A DNA stretch of 12,243 nucleotides from Thiodiazotropha sp037384445 (lineage in GTDB: Bacteria > Pseudomonadota > Gammaproteobacteria > Chromatiales > Chromatiaceae): contig JARRNY010000102.1 in NCBI GenBank assembly GCA_037384445.1, positions 1-12,243 of the forward strand. Reading direction: 5' to 3'. The position numbers and the translations under genes are program-made. The notes under the pieces were generated by a model. It saw only the letters and a program-made list of their open reading frames with translations, had not been told where the DNA came from and searched no databases. This document shows, piece by piece, positions 8,078-12,243 of the stretch. Each line of letters begins with the position of its first letter. The first letter of the stretch is position 1.

Positions 8078-8120
8078 GCTGGGAATAATAGGCGGCTCGT
8101 TAATTTGGAGGTGGCCTGTG

Positions 8121-8645
8121 GTGGAGAAGCTATTCGAAAGCATGCTTTGGAAAAGCCGTCTGGTGGTATTGACCGCGGTGATGGCGAGTCTGTTGGCGGC
8201 TTTCGCCATGTTCTACATGGCTTCGGTTGATGCGTTCTACATGATCGCTCACCTGGGTCACTATGCCTCGCCGGAGCTGACCGCCGAAGCGCGCATCGAT
8301 CTGCGCTCGACCACCGTGACCCATGTGGTGGAGATCGTCGACGGCTACCTGCTTGCCACCGTGTTGCTGATCTTCGCGCTCGGGCTGTATGAGCTCTTCA
8401 TCAGTAAGATCGACCATGCGGAGGGCTCGGAAAGTGCTTCCAACGTGCTCACGATCAACAGCCTGGACGACCTCAAGAGCCGGCTGGCCAAGGTGGTGAT
8501 GATGATTCTGGTGGTGCGCTACTTCGAGTACGCCCTGGGCATGGACTTCGCAACCCCCCTCGACCTGTTGCAGTTTGCTGCCGGTATTGCCCTGCTGGGT
8601 CTGGCGCTCTATGTCTCGCACATGGCGGACAAGGGGCTGCATTGA
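8121..8645 (+). CDS. YqhA/UPF0114 family inner-membrane protein
   Basis: A 174-residue protein of the UPF0114 (YqhA) family, whose function is unknown. Four hydrophobic helices are visible: residues about 12-36 (VVLTAVMASLLAAFAMFYMA), 70-93 (DGYLLATVLLIFALGLYELF), 119-136 (VVMMILVVRYFEYALGM) and 144-168 (LLQFAAGIALLGLALYVS). This is the family's usual topology. The family segments EIVDGYLLATVLLIFALGLYE and LDDLKSRLAKVVMMILVVRYFE resemble E. coli YqhA in position and pattern. I chose the GTG at 8121 (VEKLFE, matching MEKLFE-type starts) nine bases after GGAGG (8107-8111). The GTG at 8118 is equally possible, and an in-frame reading to 7938 lacks family resemblance. Its stop overlaps the start of the DUF123 gene, so the two are probably co-transcribed. 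No gene symbol is given because orthology to E. coli yqhA is not certain. Confidence 0.88.
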   Translation: MEKLFESMLWKSRLVVLTAVMASLLAAFAMFYMASVDAFYMIAHLGHYASPELTAEARIDLRSTTVTHVVEIVDGYLLATVLLIFALGLYELFISKIDHAEGSESASNVLTINSLDDLKSRLAKVVMMILVVRYFEYALGMDFATPLDLLQFAAGIALLGLALYVSHMADKGLH

Positions 8646-9124
8646 GCGAGGCCGTCGGGGCAGGGCGGTGCACGCCGGGATCACAGCCAGGCACCTACAT
8701 CCTGCTGATGCGCCTTGCCCGTGGAGAGACGCTGACAATAGGTCGTTTGGGCAGAGAGAGGTTTTTGCGTGGTTGGTACCTCTATGTGGGGAGCGCCTTC
8801 GGCCCCGGTGGGGTCGCGGCGCGCTGCAGGCACCATCGCCAGGTCTCGACGCGCCCCCGCTGGCATGTGGATTACCTGCGGGCTGTGGCGCCGCTGCGGG
8901 CGATCTGGTTCTCCCATGCCGAGGTATCTTTGGAGCACCTCTGGGCAGCCCGGTTGGGCGGGGACCTGGCCTTGCAGCTGCCCATGCCCGGATTTGGCGC
9001 GAGTGATTGTGAGTGCACGAGCCATCTCTTTTTTGCGCCGACTTGTCCCGACATGCGGCACTTTTCCATGCAATTGGCGTCTGATTTGTGCGGAGATAGA
9101 TCGGTATATTGTGAAATTGTGTGA
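8642..9124 (+). CDS. DUF123 family predicted endonuclease (Uri/GIY-YIG-like)
   Basis: A 160-residue protein of the DUF123 family (COG1833, 'Uri superfamily endonuclease'), distantly related to GIY-YIG nucleases such as UvrC and UrvC-like domains. Visible family blocks are GTYILL (17-22, the GIY strand), GWYLYVGSAFGPGG (44-57, the YIG strand), RCRHH (61-65), RWHVDYLR (73-80), a glutamate in LEHLW (98) and FGASDCECTSHLF (118-130). The activity has not been shown for most members; nuclease action on DNA is a family prediction. The only start that keeps the conserved GTYILL block is TTG at 8642, which overlaps the TGA stop of the YqhA-like gene (TTGA); the next ATG falls at residue 23, inside the block. 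Translation is therefore probably coupled to the upstream gene. About 30 residues after the last conserved block are unrecognised. Confidence 0.85.
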   Translation: MSEAVGAGRCTPGSQPGTYILLMRLARGETLTIGRLGRERFLRGWYLYVGSAFGPGGVAARCRHHRQVSTRPRWHVDYLRAVAPLRAIWFSHAEVSLEHLWAARLGGDLALQLPMPGFGASDCECTSHLFFAPTCPDMRHFSMQLASDLCGDRSVYCEIV

Positions 9125-9137
9125 TTGATAAATGTCT

Positions 9138-9166
9138 TTGATAGCCAATCTATCCCCGTTTACTTT
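9138..9166 (+). promoter_or_regulatory. Candidate sigma-70 promoter for cytochrome c551
   Basis: TTGATA (9138-9143) and TACTTT (9161-9166) are spaced by 17 bases. An alternative -10, TACAAT (9166-9171), has no good -35 partner. The leader to the start codon is about 80 bases. The match is moderate. An FNR/ANR box, often found before c551 genes, was sought; TTGAT half-sites occur at 9124 and 9138 but no proper second half-site. Confidence 0.35.
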
Positions 9167-9253
9167 ACAATCACCGCTTCTCTGGGGATGGGCTGAATGA
9201 TCCCTGCTGGTAAAAAAATCGTTTTAATTAGAAGACTGCGAGGTAAGTTTCGG

Positions 9254-9577
9254 ATGAATAAGATGAAAGTTATGGTGCTGGCTGCCAGTACGGCCGTTCT
9301 CTCCCTGGGTGCTGTGGCGAATGCCACTGCTGATGATGCACTGGCTCTGGCCACCAAAAGCGGCTGCATGGCCTGCCATCAGGTCGAGATGAAGGTTGTC
9401 GGTCCTGCGTACAAAGACGTAGCCGCCAAGTACAAGGGTCAGGACATGGTCGACACCCTGGCCGCCAAGGTCAAGGCTGGCGGTTCCGGTGTCTGGGGTC
9501 CCGTCCCCATGCCGCCGAACGTCAATGTCTCCGACGAGGACATCAAGACCATCGTGACTTGGGTTCTCTCTCTCTAA
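9254..9577 (+). CDS. Cytochrome c551 (class I c-type, NirM-like)
   Basis: A 107-residue periplasmic monohaem cytochrome. Residues 1-26 are a Sec signal peptide (basic MNKMK, hydrophobic core, cut probably after ANATA). Haem is attached at CMACH (38-42), with His42 as one axial ligand and Met86 in VWGPVPMPPN as the other. The mature chain closely follows Pseudomonas cytochrome c551 in pattern: VGPAYKDVAAKYKGQ, then GGSGVWGPVPMPP, then WVLSL at the end. Such proteins carry electrons from bc1 to nitrite reductase cd1 or to a cbb3 oxidase; which partner is used here cannot be seen. I prefer ATG 9254, behind an AGGTAAG sequence, because it starts at the signal peptide; a longer reading from 9197 would add 19 residues before it. 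A strong terminator follows, so it is a single-gene unit. Confidence 0.93.
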   Translation: MNKMKVMVLAASTAVLSLGAVANATADDALALATKSGCMACHQVEMKVVGPAYKDVAAKYKGQDMVDTLAAKVKAGGSGVWGPVPMPPNVNVSDEDIKTIVTWVLSL

Positions 9578-9602
9578 TCCGGCTTCGCTTGCGGATTGAA
9601 AG

Positions 9603-9629
9603 CGCCTGCCACCCGGCAGGCGTTTTTGT
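9603..9629 (+). terminator. Intrinsic terminator of cytochrome c551 gene
   Basis: CGCCTGCC (9603-9610) and GGCAGGCG (9615-9622) form a perfect 8-bp GC-rich stem with an ACCC loop, followed at once by TTTTTGTT. A second, weaker stem, AATCCG/CGGATT (9576-9581 / 9592-9597), overlaps the stop codon just before it. Confidence 0.92.
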
Positions 9630-9638
9630 TTCTGCTGA

Positions 9639-9645
9639 NNNNNNN
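9639..9645. other. Seven unknown bases (N), assembly join
   Basis: A run of seven Ns lies between the c551 terminator and the PCuAC gene. It is a sequencing or scaffolding gap; the number of Ns may be nominal, so missing sequence here, and even the adjacency of the two sides, cannot be excluded. A TTGCCA/TGGCAA inverted repeat (9647-9652 / 9662-9667) begins right after it. Confidence 0.98.
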
Positions 9646-9763
9646 CTTGCCATCGCTTCGTTGGCAAATATGATCTTTTCTCCTCTGTCATCGAAGCATG
9701 AACCTCACTGGGGTTTGAAAATGGCAGGGAAACGCATTACCCAGATTGGGAGGAAGTTTAGTT

Positions 9764-10291
9764 ATGAAAATCAATCGTGTGTCTCGCCTGCTGGCGATGA
9801 GTCTGCTGATCCTGAGTGGCGCCGCTTCAGCACAGTCCACAGACGAGGTTGCTATCGACGGCGCTTATGTCCGCGCAGTCCCGCCGGGTCAGCCCAACTC
9901 CGCTGCTTTCATGAAGGTCAGTAACAACGGCAGTACAGCCCATGCCCTGGTCGGCGGCAGCAGTCCGGCCGCCGAGGTGGTTGAACTGCACACGCACACC
10001 ATGGAGGGCGGCATGATGCGTATGCGGCAGGTGGAGAAGATCGATCTGCCCGCCGGCGAGACCGTCTCACTGCAGCCGGGCGGCCTGCATGTGATGCTGA
10101 TCGGCCTGAAGCAGAAACTGGTCCCCGATGAAGAGATACCGCTGACACTGCGCTTTGAGGATGGCTCTGAGGTGACGATGAATGCGCCGGTCCGCAAACT
10201 GCAGATGAAAATGAAACCCATGGACCATAGCAAGATGAATCAGGATGATATGAAAATGAAAGCGATGGATCACAGCCAGATGAACCACTGA
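9764..10291 (+). CDS. PCuAC copper chaperone with Met/His-rich tail
   Basis: A 175-residue periplasmic copper chaperone of the PCuAC (DUF461) family, which delivers Cu(I) to the CuA or CuB site of cytochrome oxidases, often together with a Sco protein. Residues 1-24 are a signal peptide ending ASA-QS. The family copper motif H-x10-M-x21-H-x-M is complete: His76, Met87, His109, Met111. Beyond the beta-sandwich domain (about 28-145) is a C-terminal tail rich in Met and His, in which MKMKxMDHSxMN occurs twice (148-159 and 163-174), giving eight Met and three His in 28 residues. Such tails bind extra copper in some PCuAC proteins. The ATG at 9764 follows a strong GGGAGG (9748-9753). A terminator follows, so it is transcribed alone as far as the N run allows judging. 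No Sco or oxidase gene is in the window. Confidence 0.93.
   Translation: MKINRVSRLLAMSLLILSGAASAQSTDEVAIDGAYVRAVPPGQPNSAAFMKVSNNGSTAHALVGGSSPAAEVVELHTHTMEGGMMRMRQVEKIDLPAGETVSLQPGGLHVMLIGLKQKLVPDEEIPLTLRFEDGSEVTMNAPVRKLQMKMKPMDHSKMNQDDMKMKAMDHSQMNH
10205..10285 (+). repeat. Tandem 45-base repeat in the PCuAC tail
   Basis: Two in-frame units start at 10205 and 10250 (period 45 bases, 15 residues). Each begins with ATGAAAATGAAA and encodes MKMKxMDHSxMN. The second unit lacks the final three-residue linker. The bases differ at several third positions, so the duplication is not brand new. Confidence 0.85.
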
Positions 10292-10302
10292 TCCCGCTTG
10301 AT

Positions 10303-10342
10303 ACCCTGGCCGGCTCTCAGGCGGCCAGGGTTTCGACTTTTT
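10303..10342 (+). terminator. Intrinsic terminator of the PCuAC gene
   Basis: ACCCTGGCCG (10303-10312) and CGGCCAGGGT (10322-10331) form a perfect 10-bp stem around a 9-base loop. It is followed by TTT, then CGAC, then TTTTT. The interrupted T run is slightly unusual, but the stem is strong. Confidence 0.88.
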
Positions 10343-10417
10343 CCTTCCGTCTCCTCTCATCTGTCTGTCTGCTGGGGTAAACTCCCCCCTCCTTTTGTTT
10401 CCGCCCGCTAGAGAGAG

Positions 10418-11455
10418 ATGTCTGCTTCTTTGTTTCATTCCGGCGAACAGTTTCGCCAACACTTCGCCAGTGGGCTCCGGCGCATGCTGGAGACGCCTGC
10501 TCTAGGTGGTTATATCCTGGTCCACGCCAATGCCAGTTTCGATGCGATGCTGTTTGAGCAGCTGCGCCCGCTGCTGCTCAAAAGCTATGAGCAGCTGGCC
10601 GAGGCGTGTCGGCAACGGCTTTGCAAAGGGCAGGAGCTCGAGGGAGCCGCGGACGACGCGTCAGTTTTTCTTAAGTTGATGGCAATTGGTTTCGATGGGG
10701 TGCAGCTGACCCGCTTTCGCTCCCTCAGCGACTGGGAGTTGCAGTTCAATCACCTGCGGGCTTTCAGGCCATCTCGCATGACGGGGGAGAGTGTCAGCGG
10801 AATCAGTCGGCCATTCGATGCCACAGGCTTCCATTTCAACAAACCCTTTCTGCGTCAGGAGGCGATCTGGAGCGGCGAGCTGCAGGGTGAGCGGGTCGAG
10901 TTGCTCTATAACAAATTTCCTTTTGTCCCGCTGCACGGTCTGCTGGTGCCCGATCGCGAGGCGCAGCATCCCCAGCTGTTGACACGCCGTTATCATGACT
11001 ATGTCTGGCGTCTGTGTGAGACGCTGGGAAATGAGCTGCCGGGGTGGGGTGTGGGCTACAACAGCTATGGCGCCTATGCCTCAGTGAATCACCTCCATTT
11101 TCAGACCTTCCTCAGCAATGCGCCGCTGCCTGTTAGCCGGGATGGCTGGAGCCACAACGGGGGGGAGCGGCCCTATCCGCTGCCCTGTGAGGCCTTTGGC
11201 GACAGGGATGCGGGGTGGCGACGTATCGAATCCCTGCATGCAGCGGGCTGCAGCTATAACCTGATCTATCAGCCCGGCCGCCTCTATTGTCTGCCGCGAC
11301 GCCCTCAGGGCAGTTACGAGACGGCTCCCTGGAGCAGTGGCTTTGCCTGGTATGAGGTGGCGGGAGGCTTCACCACGGCCAGCGTGGAGCTGTTCGAGAC
11401 GCTGGACGATACGACCATTGCCCGGGAGCTGGGGAGGCTCAATCCATCGCCTTAG
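10418..11455 (+). CDS. HIT-superfamily protein resembling GDP-hexose phosphorylase (VTC2/GDPGP1-like)
   Basis: A 345-residue protein with no signal peptide or membrane segment. The key segment is YNSYGAYASVNHLHFQTF (214-231), holding the HxHxQ form of the histidine-triad site (His225, His227, Gln229). HxHxQ is the form used by nucleotidyl transferases and phosphorylases such as GalT and Ap4A phosphorylase, where the middle His makes a covalent nucleotide intermediate. From memory, the whole segment, and PLHGLLVPDR (171-180) upstream, looks most like plant VTC2 (GDP-L-galactose phosphorylase) and animal GDPGP1. A reaction on a nucleoside-diphosphate sugar or dinucleotide is thus likely, but the substrate is inference; Ap4A phosphorylase-like activity is the main alternative. 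The ATG at 10418 follows AGAGAGAG. The gene stands between two terminated transcripts and ends only four bases from a convergent small gene, with no terminator between. Confidence 0.75.
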   Translation: MSASLFHSGEQFRQHFASGLRRMLETPALGGYILVHANASFDAMLFEQLRPLLLKSYEQLAEACRQRLCKGQELEGAADDASVFLKLMAIGFDGVQLTRFRSLSDWELQFNHLRAFRPSRMTGESVSGISRPFDATGFHFNKPFLRQEAIWSGELQGERVELLYNKFPFVPLHGLLVPDREAQHPQLLTRRYHDYVWRLCETLGNELPGWGVGYNSYGAYASVNHLHFQTFLSNAPLPVSRDGWSHNGGERPYPLPCEAFGDRDAGWRRIESLHAAGCSYNLIYQPGRLYCLPRRPQGSYETAPWSSGFAWYEVAGGFTTASVELFETLDDTTIARELGRLNPSP

Positions 11456-11459
11456 GGCC

Positions 11460-11708
11460 TCAGTCGGATTCCAGCCAGTCGAGCAGGTAGTAGAGACGAA
11501 AACCCTCGGATGAGCGTGAGGGGCCCATGACGCGGGCGGGGTGGCAATCATCCCGGTCGGCAGCCTGCTCGATCGCCTCTTCGGCACTGGCTACTGGGGT
11601 GACGCAGTTCTCCGGGAAGCGCTGGCGGCGTCGGCTTGGGGTGTAGATCACGGCGTAGCAGGTCTGCACGATGTTGCTGTCTGGATCGTTTTGCATGGTA
11701 TGGTCCAT
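11460..11708 (-). CDS. Small conserved-looking protein of unknown function
   Basis: An 82-residue protein that I do not recognise. It has no signal peptide or membrane segment. It is rich in charged residues, with a basic patch SRRRQR (25-30), an acidic stretch ASAEEAIEQAADRDD (40-54) and an aromatic end RLYYLLDWLE. The order YAVIYTP...TPVASAEEAIEQA...HPARVMGPSRSSEGFRLYYL reads like a small folded alpha/beta domain with three cysteines (17, 35, 55). A TAG stop lies in frame directly before the ATG at 11708, so the gene cannot be longer; the ATG at 11696 is an alternative start. No strong ribosome binding site is seen. It converges with the HIT-family gene and shares an upstream region of 181 bases with the divergent cytochrome c4-like gene. 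It is called as a gene for its protein-like composition and its tight fit between neighbours. Confidence 0.65.
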   Translation of the reverse strand: MDHTMQNDPDSNIVQTCYAVIYTPSRRRQRFPENCVTPVASAEEAIEQAADRDDCHPARVMGPSRSSEGFRLYYLLDWLESD

Positions 11709-11775
11709 CTACGAGTCGAGGAGTCAGTCCTGGTCGCCAACACTCTACAGTGAAGGTAGAATCGATCGGGCTATT

Positions 11776-11805
11776 TTGACGCTTATTAGAAAATTCTGGT
11801 ATAGT
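11776..11805 (+). promoter_or_regulatory. Strong sigma-70 promoter of cytochrome c4-like gene
   Basis: TTGACG (11776-11781) and TATAGT (11800-11805) are separated by 18 bases. A TGG directly before the -10 makes it an extended -10 promoter. Five of six bases match in each hexamer. Transcription should start near 11812, giving a leader of about 78 bases. Confidence 0.8.
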
Positions 11806-11834
11806 TCCGCAGCTTTTTCAGGGTCTCTGGCCGT

Positions 11835-11861
11835 AGGTCAAGAGGTCAGATACCAGGTATC
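11835..11861 (+). promoter_or_regulatory. Direct hexamer repeat and palindrome in c4 leader
   Basis: AGGTCA occurs twice (11835-11840 and 11843-11848) with two bases between. It is followed at once by the palindrome GATACC-A-GGTATC (11849-11861). They lie downstream of the predicted transcription start and 28 bases before the start codon. They could be an operator or a small RNA hairpin; no known regulator was recognised. Confidence 0.4.
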
Positions 11862-11889
11862 CAGCAAAAATTTCAGAGCAGGATTGATC

Positions 11890-12243
11890 ATGAACAAATG
11901 GCTTGTAACCGCATCCATCGCCCTCGCATTTACCACGTCCTTCGCTCAGGCGGCGGGAAATGCGGAGCAGGGGAAGACCAAATCCGCCGTCTGTGCCGGT
12001 TGTCACGGGGCTGACGGAAACAGTGGGCTCAATCCGCTCTGGCCGAAACTGGCTGGCCAGCACCCCCAGTATATCGAGAAGCAGCTGAAAGACATCAAGA
12101 AAGGCGAGAAACGTACCGACCCTCTGATGTCGCCCATGGCACAGCCTCTCAGCGAACAGGATATGGCCGATCTGGCTGCCTACTTCTCCAGTCAGACAAA
12201 AAAGATCGGCACCGCTGATCCCAAGCTGGTTAAACAGGGCGAG
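11890..12243 (+). CDS. Cytochrome c4-like protein, N-terminal part
   Basis: The first 118 codons of a c-type cytochrome gene that runs off the right edge. Residues 1-22 are a signal peptide (MNKWLVTASIALAFTTSFAQAA), placing it in the periplasm. The haem site is CAGCH (35-39), in the setting SAVCAGCHGADGNSGLNPLWPKLAGQ that is typical of cytochrome c4 and class I cytochromes associated with sulfur oxidation. A methionine at 80 or 83 (DPLMSPMAQPLS) should be the second ligand, followed by the closing helix QDMADLAAYFSSQ. A linker (KKIGTADPKLVKQGE) begins at the edge and looks like the start of a second haem domain, as in dihaem c4. If so, it would pass electrons from bc1 to a terminal oxidase. 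The ATG at 11890 follows AGGA (11879-11882). The strong promoter at 11776 drives it. The monohaem alternative cannot be excluded from this fragment. Confidence 0.9.
   Translation, partial: MNKWLVTASIALAFTTSFAQAAGNAEQGKTKSAVCAGCHGADGNSGLNPLWPKLAGQHPQYIEKQLKDIKKGEKRTDPLMSPMAQPLSEQDMADLAAYFSSQTKKIGTADPKLVKQGE

Noticed and set aside
7938..8120. N-terminal extension of the YqhA-like protein to an upstream start
   Set aside because: The extra 61 residues do not resemble the family N-terminus, no ribosome binding site precedes that start, while GGAGG lies just before the GTG starts at 8118/8121.
9124..9156. FNR/ANR box before cytochrome c551
   Set aside because: TTGAT half-sites are present but neither is followed by a proper ATCAA half-site at the right distance.
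9197..9253. Longer start for cytochrome c551
   Set aside because: It would put 19 basic residues before a complete signal peptide. The ATG at 9254 has a ribosome binding site and a normal signal peptide.
11818..12063. 81-residue - strand reading frame over the start of the c4-like gene
   Set aside because: It overlaps the clear cytochrome coding sequence, with its signal peptide and CAGCH haem site, and its leader; no domain is recognisable in the antisense frame.

Overview
The window is a gene-dense stretch (about 57% G+C by eye) of what looks like a gammaproteobacterial chromosome. RapA, RsuA and the proteobacterial ThiC C-terminus support that class. The soluble c-type cytochromes (a c551 type and a c4 type) with a periplasmic copper chaperone suggest a respiratory, possibly sulfur-oxidising or denitrifying, relative of the Chromatiales. 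The lineage is inference; no rRNA or marker gene is present to fix it.

Left part (1-4947), all on the + strand. The 3' end of thiC (thiamine pyrimidine synthesis) comes first, then rsuA (16S rRNA pseudouridine synthase). Two cyclic-di-GMP enzymes follow in tandem: a 706-residue PAS-PAS-GGDEF-EVL protein and a 420-residue PAS-PAS-GGDEF diguanylate cyclase. Both GGDEF domains are canonical and carry an RxxD inhibitory site. The leader of the first holds a sequence resembling a flagellar sigma-28 promoter, a large imperfect inverted repeat and a GC-rich hairpin.

Middle part (4948-9124). rapA (recycling of RNA polymerase) is on the - strand, convergent with the cyclase gene. Divergent from it is a two-gene unit: a four-helix YqhA/UPF0114-family membrane protein and a DUF123 (Uri/GIY-YIG-like) predicted nuclease. 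The stop of the first overlaps the TTG start of the second by three bases.

Right part (9125-12243) is mainly periplasmic electron transfer and copper handling: a cytochrome c551, a PCuAC copper chaperone with a complete copper motif plus a duplicated Met/His-rich tail, and, at the right edge, the start of a cytochrome c4-like gene behind a strong sigma-70 promoter. Between them lie a 345-residue HIT-superfamily protein whose HxHxQ region resembles plant VTC2/animal GDPGP1 GDP-hexose phosphorylases, and a small unrecognised - strand gene. Good intrinsic terminators follow the c551 and PCuAC genes. A run of seven Ns (9639-9645) marks an assembly or scaffold join between those two genes.

Most genes are ordinary housekeeping or respiratory genes. 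I see no mobile element, CRISPR array, tRNA or rRNA. The points most worth a second look are the VTC2-like HIT protein, the leader of the GGDEF-EVL gene, the PCuAC tail duplication and the c4 leader with its palindrome.
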